From Chrysomallon squamiferum (Eukaryota; Mollusca; Gastropoda; Neomphalida; Peltospiridae): DNA of 64,000 nucleotides. The notes under the pieces are model-generated. The model did not search any database, had not been told where the DNA came from, and saw only the letters and a program-made list of their open reading frames with translations. Position 1 is the stretch's first letter. Each line of letters begins with the position of its first letter. Made by a program: the position numbers and the translations under genes. This document shows positions 51,901-63,809 of this stretch, in pieces. Location of the stretch: positions 2,193,989 through 2,257,988 of the forward strand of contig CM022668.1 of NCBI GenBank assembly GCA_012295275.1, given 5' to 3'.

Positions 51901-54900
51901 TTAGTACTCTCACTTAACTAATTACCTACACACTGTCTGTATTTCACACCTGTACACTTAGTACTTAACTAATTAAGTACACACTGTCTGTATTTCACAC
52001 CTGTACACTTAGTACTCTCACTTAACTAATTACCTACACACTGTCTGTATTTCACACCTGTACACTTAGTACTTAACTAATTACCTACACACTGTCTGTA
52101 TTTCACACCTGTACACTTAGTACTTAACTAATTACCTACACACTGTCTGTATTTCACACCTGTACACTTAGTACTCTCACTTAACTAATTACCTACACAC
52201 TGTCTGTATTTCACACCTGTACACTTAGTACTCTCACTTAACTAATTACCTACATACTGTCTGTATTTCACACCTGTACACTTAGTACTCTCACTTAACT
52301 AATTACCTACACACTGTCTGTATTTCACACCTGTACACTTAGTACTCTCACTTAACTAATTACCTACACACTGTCTGTATTTCACACCTGTACACTTAGT
52401 ACTTAACTAATTACCTACACACTGTCTGTATTTCACACCTGTACACTTAGTACTTAACTAATTACCTACACACTGTCTGTATTTCACACCTGTACACTTA
52501 GTACTTAACTAATTACCTACACACTGTCTGTATTTCACACCTGTACACTTATTACTCTCTGTCTGNACTTAACTAATTACCTACACACTGTCTATTTCAC
52601 ACCTGTATTTCACACCTGTACACTGTCTGTATTTCACACCTGTACACTTAGTACTTAACTAATTACCTACATACTGTCTGTATTTCACACCTGTACACTT
52701 AGTACTCTCAACTTAACTAATTACCTGTACACACTGTCTGTATTTCACACCTGAACACTTAGTATTTAACTTAATTAATTACACACTGTCTGTATTTCAC
52801 ACCTGTACACTTAGTACTTAACTAATTACCTACATACTGTCTGTATTTCACACCTGTACACTTAGTACTCTCACTTAACTAATTACCTACACACTGTCTG
52901 TATTTCACACCTGAACACTTAGTATTTAACTAATTAAGTACACACTGTCTGTATTTCACACCTGTACACTTAGTACTTAACTAATTACCTACATACTGTC
53001 TGTATTTCACACCTGTACACTTAGTACTCTCACTTAACTAATTACCTACACACTGTCTGTATTTCACACCTGTACACTTAGTACTTAACTAATTACCTAC
53101 ACACTGTCTGTATTTCACACCTGTACACTTAGTACTCTCACTTAACTAATTACCTACATACTGTCTGTATTTCACACCTGTACACTTAGTACTCTCACTT
53201 AACTAATTACCTACACACTGTCTGTATTTCACACCTGTACACTTAGTACTTAACTAATTACCTACACACTGTCTGTATTTCACACCTGTACACTTAGTAC
53301 TTAACTAATTACCTACATACTGTCTGTATTTCACACCTGTACACTTAGTACTCTCACTTAACTAATTACCTACACACTGTCTGTATTTCACACCTGAACA
53401 CTTAGTATTTAACTAATTAAGTACACACTGTCTGTATTTCACACCTGTACACTTAGTACTTAACTAATTACCTACATACTGTCTGTATTTCACACCTGTA
53501 CACTTAGTACTCTCACTTAACTAATTACCTACACACTGTCTGTATTTCACACCTGAACACTTAGTATTTAACTAATTAAGTACACACTGTCTGTATTTCA
53601 CACCTGTACACTTAGTACTTAACTAATTACCTACATACTGTCTGTATTTCACACCTGTACACTTAGTACTCTCACTTAACTAATTACCTACACACACTGT
53701 CTGTATTTCACACCTGAACACTTAGTATTTAACTAATTAAGTACACACTGTCTGTATTTCACACCTGTACACTTAGTACTTAACTAATTACCTACATACT
53801 GTCTGTATTTCACACCTGTACACTTAGTACTCTCACTTAACTAATTACCTACACACTGTCTGTATTTCACACCTGAACACTTAGTATTTAACTAATTAAG
53901 TACACACTGTCTGTATTTCACACCTGTACACTTAGTACTTAACTAATTACCTACATACTGTCTGTATTTCACACCTGTACACTTAGTACTCTCACTTAAC
54001 TAATTACCTACACACTGTCTGTATTTCACACCTGTACACTTAGTACTTAACTGATTAAGTACACACTGTCTGTATTTATTTCACACCTGTACACTTAGTA
54101 CTTAACTAATTACCTACACACTGTCTATTTCACACCTGAACACTGTCTGTATTTCACACCTGAACACTGTCTGTATTTCACACCTGTACACTTAGTACTC
54201 TCACTTAACTAATTACCTACACACTGTCTGTATTTCACACCTGTACACTTAGTACTTAACTAATTACCTACACACTGTCTGTATTTCACACCTGTACACT
54301 TACTACTCTCACTTAACTAATTACCTACACACTGTCTGTATTTCACACCTGTACACTTAGTACTCTCACTTAACTAATTACCTACACACTGTCTGTATTT
54401 CACACCTGAACACTTAGTATTTAACTAATTACCTACACACTGTCTGTATTTCACACCTGAACACTGTCTGTATTTCACACCTGAACACTGTCTGTATTTC
54501 ACACCTGTACACTTAGTACTCTCACTTAACTAATTACCTACACACTGTCTGTATTTCACACCTGTACACTTAGTACTCTCACTTAACTAATTACCTACAC
54601 ACTGTCTGTATTTCACACCTGAACACTTAGTATTTAACTAATTAAGTACACACTGTCTGTATTTCACACCTGTACACTTAGTACTTAACTAATTACCTAC
54701 ATACTGTCTGTATTTCACACCTGTACACTTAGTACTCTCACTTAACTAATTACCTACACACTGTCTGTATTTCACACCTGAACACTTAGTATTTAACTAA
54801 TTAAGTACACACTGTCTGTATTTCACACCTGTACACTTAGTACTCTCACTTAACTAATTACCTACATACTCTCTGTATTTCACACCTGTACACTTAGTAC

Positions 54901-57900
54901 TTAACTAATTACCTACACACTGTCTGTATTTCACACTTGTACACTTAGTACTGTAATATACAAGTGTCTATACAAATAAATATTTAAACATCAACATATT
55001 TTAACATTAACAGGTTTTTTCTTTTTATTTACAAAGATGATATCAAAAAGGATTTCCTCCAGTGTCACCACGCAAGTTATTCTTTCCTGCAGCAAAGAGT
55101 CTTTTACTAGTCACACAAAGGTAAGAATATTCCAAAGTTAATTTTTAACTTTTTATAACTGGGACAGGATAGAGTCAAACAGATACATTGAGCTGTTTGT
55201 AATGTGGATATATTTATGTATGTGAGTATATACATGTGCATATACTTGTGTACATGTTTGTGTACATATGTTTATTAAATGTGTATTTACATATGTCTAT
55301 ATATTTATCTGTTTGAATATGCAATGTGTATATGTTCATGGAAATTTGTCAGTTGCTATAATTAATATTTGAGAAAGATCAAATAAAACCATAAAAAAAG
55401 TACAGCATTTTATAATGAGATTAATGTTGACTTAAATGCAGGTACTTATGTTACAGGTAAATACAGATTTTGATTCTACAGGTAAATACAGGTGTTAATT
55501 CTACAGGTAAATACAGGTGTTAATTCTACAGGTAAATACAGATGTTAATGTTACAAGTAAATACAGGTGTTAATGTTACAGGTAAATACAAATGTTAATG
55601 TTACAGGTAAATTCAGATGTCAATGTTACAGTTAAATGCAGATATTAGTATTAAAGGTAAATACAGATGTTAATGTTACAGGTAAATACAAAGGATGATT
55701 TGGTAAATACATGTGTTACAGTTCTTACCTGTTTTCACCATTAAACTCACACTTCACCTTGATTGAATTTCTTTTCTGTAAAACAAAGAAAAAAGAATTA
55801 ATTTGACAAAGTTTGTGTTTTCTTCTCATGTTTAAACAGTCCTTCCTTTTTTTTTTTAATTTAACTATATACAACTACAAAAAATGTACTGCTTGTATAG
55901 TAACAGATATATAAATATAGATGAGTCATTTCTAGAAGGTTGAAATATAGAGATGAATGTTTTGTGAAGTATGCAATCTAAATAAGAAGAACTAAGCATT
56001 GTAAAATATCATCATTTTGTATTCACAACAACCAATCTTTTACTGTTTTTAAAAATTCAGACATTAAACTAAGATAATTACTTCAAGTTTAATACAGAGA
56101 TATAGAATTTTGTGTCACCAATCTTTAGATTCATAGTCATTTAAAGTTCCCCTCATACCTAATTCAACATCTAGAAAGGGATAATACTATCATACTTAAT
56201 TCAAGGTTTAGACAGTACAACACTTATTTGAAAGTATAGACATGTGTGTGTAGTACTTCCTAAGGTTAATAGATTTGAAAATACATATTCAAGATCTACA
56301 AAGAGATATGAAAATACATATTCAAGATCTACAAAGAGATATGAAAATACATATTCAAGATCTACAAAGAGATATGAAAATACATATTCAAGATCTACAG
56401 AGAGATATGAAAATACATATTCAAGATCTACAAAGAGATATGAAAATACATATTCAAGATCTACAAAGAGATATGAAAATACATGTTCAAGATCTACAAA
56501 GAGATATGAAAATACATATTCAAGATCTACAAAGAGATATGAAAATACATGTTCAAGATCTACAAAGAGATATGAAAATACATGTTCAAGATCTACAAAG
56601 AGATATGAAAATAGATGTTCAAGATCTACAGAGAGATATGAAAATACATGTTCAAGATCTACAAAGAGATATGAAAATACATGTTCAAGATCTACAAAGA
56701 GATATGAAAATACATGTTCAAGATCTACAAAGAGATATGAAAATACATGTTCAAGATCTACAAAGAGATATGAAAATACATGTTCAAGATCTACAAAGAG
56801 ATATAAAAATACATGTTCAAGATCTACAAAGAGATATGAAAATACATGTTCAAGATCTACAAAGAGATATGAAGATACATGTTCAAGATCTACAAAGAGA
56901 TATAAAAATACATGTTCAAGATCTACAAAGAGATACTTCAGTACTTATTTCAATGTTTAGACAAGGGTAGCTATTTCAACACCTGTTACATTAAAATGCA
57001 AAATCATTTTCAAGGTTAAAGTAAAGATACAATTTCTCTGGTGAATTCAGAGTTAATGTTGATGATTTCACAGGGCAAACAGGCTGCACACACAAATAGG
57101 CTGCACACACAAACAGGCTGCACACACAAACAACTGTACACACAAACAGGCTGCACACACAAACAGGCTGCACACACAAACAGGCTGCACACACAAACAG
57201 GCAGCACACACAAACCACTGTACATAATATCATTTTAATTACTGGGCTTTAGTGATATACACAAATATACATCCTGTTTGTGTGTCTATAAATAGATCTG
57301 TTCCCAGAAAACGGGTTATCTGTGGGGAGATGTGAAAACTATTATCAATAAAATCTGTGTAAAAAAATGATGATGTATGCAGAAAGGTTTTGTAAAACGA
57401 ATCCCTCTGACTTGAAAACACACGTACCTGTTTGTCACTTTTTACAATAAGGATATTCAGGGATAAAAAACATCCTGCATTGAGCAGTTTAAACAAAATG
57501 AAGATTGGTTTTATCTACACTTTACCTCATCCATAAAAAGAAAGCATACACCAAGAGATAACTTAACCACACCTGTTGAAGAGTTGCGGTCGGAATTTGA
57601 AAATAGCCAAAATTTGTTACCAATGTCTTTAAATATTACAAGACTCTCTGTAATGTTAAATCTACAATCAGAAACACATAGCTTATTTTTTAATGTGTGT
57701 ATTACTTACGATCGATTTTGTCTGTTTTATCGGGACAGGTAGAATGTTTTACCTGTAAAGATCAAGTTTTAATTAGTTTCTCACCTGTAGTTTGAGGAAT
57801 GCAGCGTGTCTGGCGTCTCTGTCACCATGGCGCAGACCCAGCTCAAGACTTTTATGTATGGAACGAAGTACATCTTCTTGACTATCTGTAAACACAAAAA

Positions 57901-58077
57901 CAACATCATCAGTAACAGCATCATTAGTAACATCATTAGTAACAACACTGTCAATAACATCATCAATAACAACATCATCAGTAACAGCATCACAAGTAAC
58001 AACACTGTGAATAACATTATCATCAATAGCAACATCATCAGTAACAACATCATTAATAACAACATCAGCAGTAGTAG

Positions 58078-58121
<44 letters not shown>

Positions 58122-58334
58122 GTAATTATAATAATAGTGATAATAACAATAACAGTAGTAAAATTAACAAAAAAATAGTATTAATAATAATAACAACAAT
58201 AATAAAATATAATAACAATAACAGAAAAAGCAACAATATTAGTAATAATAGTAATAGCAGAAATAAAATCAAAAGACTGAAAGACAAAGAGAAAATATGT
58301 GTGTTTCGTGTGTGTATTTTCTTTTCTTAATCAC

Positions 58335-58370
<36 letters not shown>

Positions 58371-59633
58371 GTGTGTAATTTTACGTTTTGTATCTGCAAT
58401 AATTCATACATACATAAGCATATACACACACACACATATACACACATACCTACATACTTACAAACACACACACACAAACATGAATTCACAATGATATATA
58501 CACACATGCAAACACTTAATCAACAAAAAACATTCCCCAAAAACAAAAATCAAATTACCAGTCATATTTCTGTTGTACAACCTGTTATCATTATCATCAT
58601 CATTATCATCATTATCATCATTAACAATATCAAGATTATCATATCTGTCATAATTATTATCATTATCATCACTATTATTATTATGATTATTATTATTATT
58701 ACTATTATTATTATTATTAGTCATCAGTTATTTAGATACTGTGAAATAAACTGTGTATGTCAGTGTCATATGTCAAGTGTTTTACACATCTCTCACTTCC
58801 TGTGTTAATCATCAATTCTCTCAGTAAATATCTCTTTACATTTCTCTATTTGAATCACTTTACATTTCTCTATTTGAATCACTTTACATTTCTCTATTTG
58901 AATCTTTACATTTCTCTGTATAATCTCTTTGAACCATTTTTCTCTATTTCAGTGTCTTGGCATGTTTTGTTTATTTAGAAAAAACATTTGCAGATCTTTT
59001 TATTATTATTATTTTTGTCTTTATACTACCTCTTTATTAATGTTGTTCACATTTACTTATTTACTTATTTACTTATTTACTTGTTTACTTATTTACTTAT
59101 TTACTTGTTGTATTTCATTTGCCATCAAAAAAAGAAACTAAACATTTAACTTTCCAACATCGAATCTTAATTCCTGCTTTCATCACCAAAGATGAGAAAG
59201 ACTTCTTTCAACACTGATGAATAATAATATTTTTATAATTTTTTAATCAGAAAATATGATTTTTGATAAATCTCACTTGTTGTGTTTCTAGGATTAAGAC
59301 GATGCTGGCTGAGCTGAGGCACGTAATCCTAGAAAAACGACGATGGTGCCTGCCTCGCATCACTTGTAAACCAACACAGCTCTTGAAAACTGATACCCCT
59401 TGTGTAATACATCTCACAGTTACACTGTGTGTGTGTGTGTGTGTGTGTGAGTAATACAGAATACATCTCACAGTTACACTGTGTGTGTGTGTGTGTGTGT
59501 GAGTAATACAGAATACATCTCACAGTTACACTGTGTGTGTGTGTGTGTGTGTAATACAGAATACATCTCACAGTTACACTGTGTCTGTCTGTGTGTGTGT
59601 GTGTGTGTAATACAGAATACATCTCACAGTTAC

Positions 59634-59666
<33 letters not shown>

Positions 59667-59687
59667 CAGAATACATCTCACAGTTAC

Positions 59688-59720
<33 letters not shown>

Positions 59721-62403
59721 CAGAATACATCTCACAGTTACACTGTGTCTGTGTGTGTCTGTGTGTAATACAGAATACATCTCACAGTTATACTGTGTGT
59801 GTGTGTGTGTGTGTGTGATACAGAATACATCTCACAGTTATACTGTGTGTGTGTGTGTGTGTGTAATACAGAATACATCTCACAGTTATACTGTGTGTGT
59901 GTGTGTGTGTGTGTGATACAGAATACATCTCACAGTTATACTGTGTGTGTGTGTGTGTGTGATACAGAATACATCTCACAGTTACACTGTGTGTGTGTGT
60001 GTAATATAGAATATATCTCACAGTTATACTGTGTGTGTGTGTGTGTTTAATATAGAATATATCTCACAGTTACACTGTGTGTGTGTGTGTGTGTGATACA
60101 GAATACATCTCACAGTTACACTGTGTGTGTGTGTGTGTGTAATACAGAATACATCACAGTTACACTGTGTGTGTGTGTGTGTAATACAGAATACATCACA
60201 GTTACACTGTGTGTGTGTGTGTGTGTGTGTATAACATATCTCACAATTACACTGTTCAATACAGAATATATCTCACAGCTATACTGTGTGTGTGTGTGTA
60301 ATACAGAATACATCTCACAGTTACACTGTGTGTCTGTGTGTGTGTGTGTGTAATATAGAATACATCTCAAGATTACACTGTGTGTGTCTGTGTCTGTGTG
60401 TATATGTGTAATATAGAATATCTTACAATTACAGTGTATGTGTATATGTGTGTGTGTACGTATATGTGTAATGCAGTAATGTTCCCATTATTTTAACCAG
60501 GATAAAAAAAAACAAAAAAAAGTAAAACAAAGAAAGAAAGAAAAAATAATACTAAATAAATAAAAGGAAGCATAGCAGTAAATAAATAAATAAATAAAAA
60601 GCAAATAAATAAAAAATAAAAACATAAATACATATATAAAAAGTAAGTACACACGTCACTAAATATTAAATTAAATAACTCATAAATATGTTAGATAAAT
60701 AAATAAATAAATAAACAGATAAAATGAAATATAGATTATGAAGGTTTGTGTATAAAGAGACAAATAAGTAAGAAGAAATGGAGTTTTTTTTTTGCTGTTA
60801 CCTAAATCCAGTTTACTGAGAAAAGAGAAAAAAAAGAGAAGAATTTAAAAAGACAAACACTTCAAGGTCAGAAGAGTCTGACACTGAATTTGAAAATGAA
60901 AATCAGTGAAGCTGAGGATGCAGTTCACTTGAAAAACAACATGAAAAAGTAATAAAAGTTTTACAGGCAGCGTGTCCATTTTGTAAACATGCGTGTTTAC
61001 GATAGTCACAGCTATTGAGTGTCGTAAACCTAGGCGAAAGTGAACTGACACCCACATAAACTCACAGTGTACACAACACAACACAACACAATACAACAAG
61101 AACTATTTTAATGGTGTCTTTATTTTAATGTGGCTGGGGTTTTTTTCTTCGTTTTTTTTTTCTCATGTTTGAATAAGAGTGAAATCTGAAAGTGAAATTG
61201 ATAACTTTATTTTATTTATTTTTTTTTTATCTGAACAAAGAAAGTGTTGTTAGCTGATAGTTGTTAATCCTGCAGGACAGTCGATACTTGGAAGATTTAT
61301 CTACAAGCAAACAGACTCCCACGCAGTAAAATACTTGCACAGGGGTCAAAGTTCAGTGAAGGGCACAGATATTGTTACCTATAATGACAGCAGTTTTGGG
61401 AGTGTACTGTAGAATTTAAAACAACATTACATAAGTGAAGTCATAATTTCTTCTCTTTTTTTATTTTCTAATGTACAAAGTCAATATTTAAATCTATTAC
61501 ACAATTACTGTGGTGAATAATTTCAGATATATTTGTTTACTTGTTGTATGTAATAAAAAGTGAAAATCTGCTTTTACTAAATGGATTCTGTCTAACTGAG
61601 GTTGTTAAAAGCACAAAATAAAAGTTATCATGTGATACTCATTTTGCACATTAGAAATGCAGTATTAAAAATTACTGATTTTTTTTTTTTTTTTTTACAA
61701 GCATGAAAACCTGCATTTCTTAGTACTAAAAAACAAATAACACAGGAATTTACTATTCACATACTAGTTAAAATAGTTAATAAAAGAAAGTTAAAATAGT
61801 AGCAATACATATAATTAACATCACAGGTGTGAAATAAACACAGTATCTGTCAGGGTGACATGAAAATAAGTGTGAATCACTGTTTTTTCTGATGACACAA
61901 TTTTTTCAGCACTTTGAAATAACAAAATAAAAATTTATAAATAAGTACTGAAGTGTGACATTCTATTTATAATAAAAATAATTACATAAACTGAAAAGAA
62001 AAATGAGATTTAATTAACTGAAAGCAATGGAGGAAGGGTAGTAAAAAGTGAGTTTGAAAGGTGAATTTAAGACAGAAAATGCTGAAAAATCTCTTACATG
62101 CTTCAAATAATTAATACATGTACACAAACAAACACAGACACATATCCATAAACATACACACACACACACACATTCACACACATATATGCACACACACACA
62201 TTCACACACATATATACACACACACACATTCACATTCACATTCCCACATACATGCACACATATACACACACACACATTCACAAACACACACATTCAACAT
62301 ATACAAACACACACATTCACACACACATACATACATACATACACAGATAGATAGACACAGATAAATACAGATATACAGATAGAGATATATGGATATAGAT
62401 ACA

Positions 62404-62444
<41 letters not shown>

Positions 62445-62784
62445 TCACATAAGTGATACATGAAATGTATAAAAGCATACAAACCAGTATACAGTACATA
62501 GTAACATATACATAAAGAAAGCCAATTCAAGTTTATGGAGAACATTAAAGCAAGCTTTTGTAATTGCAGCTACATTGATAAATGTTAATTTCTGTGTAGT
62601 TAACACACAGATCTGCTTAGTCATACTAACTGAAGTATGTTAAGAGACTGTGAAAGCAGTTTGTTTACTCAGTGAAATACAACCAGTAACATTACACAGT
62701 GGCATAACATAAACTTTGTATCTTTAACATAGATATGAAACCATCTGATAGGTGAAGTTTGTGTGTGTGTGTCTGTCTGCCTCT

Positions 62785-62831
<47 letters not shown>

Positions 62832-63750
62832 TGTTTATATGAGTTTATGTGTGTATGTGTTTGTGTGTTTGTGCATATGTGTATTTGTATGTGTGTATAA
62901 ATGCATGTGTGTCTGTTTTTGTGTGTATGTATGTCTGTCTGTGTCTGTGTATACATGTGTGTAGATGTATGTCTGTATGTGTTTTTGTGTGTGTGTTTTT
63001 GTGTGTATATGTGTTTCTGTTTGTCTATCTGTGTATATGTGTGTATATGTTTCTGTTTGTGTCTGTGTGTATGTGTGTGTATATGTGTGTGTATATGTGT
63101 GTATGTGTTTCTGTTTGTGTATATGTGTTTCTGTGTGTGTGTTTTTGTGGTGTGTGTGTTTTTGTGGTGTGTGCAAGACAGATAGAAACAGATGGGAAAG
63201 GAAAGAACAGAGAAAAATGTGAGAGAGAGAAAGAAATAAGAGAGTGAGAAAAAGACAGAGAAAGAGATATTAATGTTAAAGAAAGAGAGAAGAGAGGATG
63301 ATATGGATGAATAAAGATGTAAAGAAAGGAAGACAAAACAAATGAGCAAAGAATGAATGTCAAATAACAGAAGAAGAAAAAATCTATAAAGATTAAAACA
63401 GCTGAGAAAAACTGGGAAACAAAACTAAATAAATCCAGGAAAAAATCCACTAAATCTAAAAAGAAATCTAGAAAAAATTAACTCCATAAACAACAGCTTA
63501 ATCTAGAAAATATTAAATCTAGAAATATCTAATCTAAAAAACATTTCTAGATTAATATTGCCTACAAAATTCTAAATCTAGAAATATGTAACATAAAAAC
63601 TATGAATTCTAAAAAAAAAAAAAATAATCTAAAAAACATTAAATCTAAAAAAAAAAATCTAGAAAGTATCAGATGTAGAAAACCACTAATTCTAAATAAA
63701 TTGAAAAAAAAAAAATCACCTTGACCTTGCTCTGATGAACCATCAGCCAT
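40951..63750 (-). CDS. MAP3K2/3: MAP kinase kinase kinase 2/3 (MEKK2/3) orthologue
   Basis: Fifteen coding exons on the minus strand: 63750-63720 (ATG), 57885-57785, 55775-55729, 50370-50265, 49676-49524, 49051-48929, 46684-46617, 45795-45710, 45141-45067, 44609-44391, 43908-43760, 43243-43118, 42715-42586, 41961-41787 and 41179-40951 (stop TAA). Phases agree throughout. They total 1818 nt, or 605 aa, close to vertebrate MEKK2/3 length. Exons 3-5 form a PB1 domain ([19 protein letters not shown], then [15 protein letters not shown]), which in this family docks MEK5. A serine-rich linker follows. The kinase domain has the glycine loop GVGAFGEV, catalytic lysine in ELAVKQV, helix C glutamate in [12 protein letters not shown] in [14 protein letters not shown] in KLGDFGASK, and [10 protein letters not shown], so it looks active. 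It should phosphorylate MAP2Ks in the ERK5/JNK/p38 routes. Introns carry very large repeat arrays. Confidence 0.95.
41585..41715. repeat. About 50-bp minisatellite with (CAT)n
   Basis: Three copies of aactgtttcataatatatcc followed by atcatcatc repeats lie in the last MAP3K intron. Confidence 0.85.
41985..42440. repeat. AT-rich minisatellite (aacacctagttaaatatatt type)
   Basis: A period of roughly 30-40 bp, with many imperfect copies, fills nearly the whole MAP3K intron between exons 13 and 14. Confidence 0.85.
42849..43146. repeat. Tandem copies of the MAP3K exon 12 donor junction
   Basis: A ~90-bp unit starting aacttacaccgggcattagt occurs at 42849, 42939 (lacking gggc), 43021 and, as the genuine junction, 43111. 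Each copy holds up to 29 bases identical to the end of exon 12 plus the donor GTGTAAGTT. Confidence 0.9.
43260..43745. repeat. Irregular minisatellite (ttagttcacaaagtaaataa type)
   Basis: Repeats of agttcacaaagtaa and gtatatgtttatagttcac occupy the MAP3K intron between exons 11 and 12. Confidence 0.8.
44010..44185. repeat. (GA)n microsatellites
   Basis: A GA run at about 44021-44080 and a second near 44160-44185, in the MAP3K intron between exons 10 and 11. In the transcript they read as CU tracts. Confidence 0.9.
44638..45030. repeat. (GT)n and (ATT)n/(TAG)n microsatellites
   Basis: A GT-rich array at 44638-44840, and (ATT)n then (TAG)n at 44955-45030, fill the MAP3K intron between exons 9 and 10. 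The long cysteine/valine frames across them are artefacts of the repeat. Confidence 0.95.
45175..45495. repeat. (GT)n(CT)n microsatellite
   Basis: A GTGTGTCT-type array of about 320 bp in the MAP3K intron between exons 8 and 9. It starts about 35 bases from the exon 9 acceptor. Confidence 0.95.
45803..46150. repeat. About 37-42 bp minisatellite beside MAP3K exon 8
   Basis: Eight or nine units of the type aacatttcactttcacgtaa plus acaaatcttaata begin within about 10 bases of the exon 8 acceptor. Confidence 0.9.
47705..48022. repeat. About 62-64 bp minisatellite with GGGAGATAATTC
   Basis: Five units of atcaacaagatgggttagat plus tgggagataattcaaagacc lie in the MAP3K intron between exons 6 and 7. 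Confidence 0.9.
48283..48315. repeat. Poly(A) run
   Basis: More than 30 consecutive A residues in the MAP3K intron between exons 6 and 7. Confidence 0.9.
48695..48912. repeat. (GA)n arrays with a ~70-bp duplicated flank
   Basis: Two GA runs, each preceded by gagaaagaatgagaggagta, abut the donor of MAP3K exon 6 (donor at 48927-48928). The array begins about 15 bases downstream of the donor. Confidence 0.9.
49270..49430. repeat. (AC)n/(ACAG) microsatellite
   Basis: An acacacagac-type array in the MAP3K intron between exons 5 and 6. Confidence 0.95.
49668..50232. repeat. 27-bp minisatellite made of a MAP3K exon 5 acceptor junction
   Basis: About 20 units of the type gtagaactgaaaatatcatc plus aacacat follow the exon 5 acceptor. 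On the minus strand most units contain ATTTTCAG|TTCTACATG, identical to the true acceptor plus the first nine exon bases. Some units are mutated (for example TCTTAG in place of TTCTAC). The array fills almost the whole intron between exons 4 and 5. Confidence 0.92.
50375..54950. repeat. 4.6-kb minisatellite, 51/57-bp monomers with 159-bp higher-order repeat
   Basis: Monomers of the type cacctgtacacttagtactt plus aactaattacctacacactg and tctgtattt occur in 51-bp and 57-bp forms (the latter with an extra ctcact), about 85 copies in all. From about 53394 to 54060 the variants alternate as a regular three-monomer unit of 159 bp. The array begins within about 20 bases of the MAP3K exon 4 acceptor and fills most of that intron. 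Confidence 0.95.
52566..52566. other. Ambiguous base (N)
   Basis: A single N inside the 51/57-bp array marks an unresolved position, so the true length of this array is uncertain. Confidence 0.95.
55440..55700. repeat. About 25-bp minisatellite beside MAP3K exon 3 donor
   Basis: About ten units of ttacaggtaaatacagatgt plus taatg end about 30-50 bases from the exon 3 donor. No exon bases are included. Confidence 0.85.
56262..56945. repeat. 33-bp minisatellite with 11-residue coding periodicity
   Basis: About 20 units of the type gatctacaaagagatatgaa plus aatacatgttcaa lie in the MAP3K intron between exons 2 and 3. The period is a multiple of three, so two plus-strand frames stay open for more than 230 codons (units such as [11 protein letters not shown] and [11 protein letters not shown]). 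The plus strand is antisense to MAP3K. I treat it as a repeat, not a gene. Confidence 0.9.
57072..57225. repeat. 17-bp minisatellite (aggctgcacacacaaac)
   Basis: Nine units with a few caactgtacacacaaac variants, in the MAP3K intron between exons 2 and 3. Confidence 0.9.
57890..58270. repeat. aacatcatcagtaacagcat array and (AAT)n
   Basis: Short repeats of catcagtaacaacatcatta begin directly at the MAP3K exon 2 acceptor and grade into an (AAT)n tract. Confidence 0.85.
58270..59420. repeat. Low-complexity part of MAP3K intron 1
   Basis: Contains (CA)n at about 58330-58480, (ATC)n/(ATT)n at 58580-58720, four copies of tttctctatttgaatcactt plus taca at 58835-58920, and a (TTTACTTA)n block at 59050-59110. 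No coding exon is seen. Confidence 0.75.
59420..60420. repeat. About 45-55 bp minisatellite with internal (GT)n
   Basis: About 20 units of aatacagaatacatctcaca plus gttacactg are each followed by a (GT)n run of variable length, in MAP3K intron 1. Frames on both strands are artefacts. Confidence 0.95.
60420..62115. other. MAP3K intron 1, no gene recognised
   Basis: AT-rich sequence with short (AAAT)n runs at about 60560-60720, a T run near 61680 and a slightly more balanced stretch at 60840-61080. I see no exon or recognisable element. Confidence 0.5.
62120..62460. repeat. (CA)n-rich compound microsatellite
   Basis: acacacattcacacacatat-type repeats with (GATA)-like interruptions, in MAP3K intron 1. 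Confidence 0.9.
62755..63175. repeat. (GT)n-rich compound microsatellite
   Basis: gtgtgtgtttgtgtatgtgt-type repeats in MAP3K intron 1. Confidence 0.9.
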
Positions 63751-63771
63751 ATTTCCTATCACGAATTTATT

Positions 63772-63775
<4 letters not shown>

Positions 63776-63807
<32 letters not shown>
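63776..63807. repeat. Poly(T) run upstream of the MAP3K start codon
   Basis: About 31 consecutive T residues (poly(A) in the transcript sense), 26 bases before the MAP3K ATG at 63750. It would lie in the 5' UTR if the transcript starts further upstream. Confidence 0.85.

Positions 63808-63809
<2 letters not shown>

Noticed and set aside
57781-58065. A minus-strand frame reading [19 protein letters not shown].
   Set aside because: It is the wrong frame of MAP3K exon 2; the phase-consistent frame reads [21 protein letters not shown].
62669-63349. A 226-codon minus-strand frame rich in His and Thr.
   Set aside because: It is a product of CA/GT repeats in MAP3K intron 1 with no splice sites or homology.
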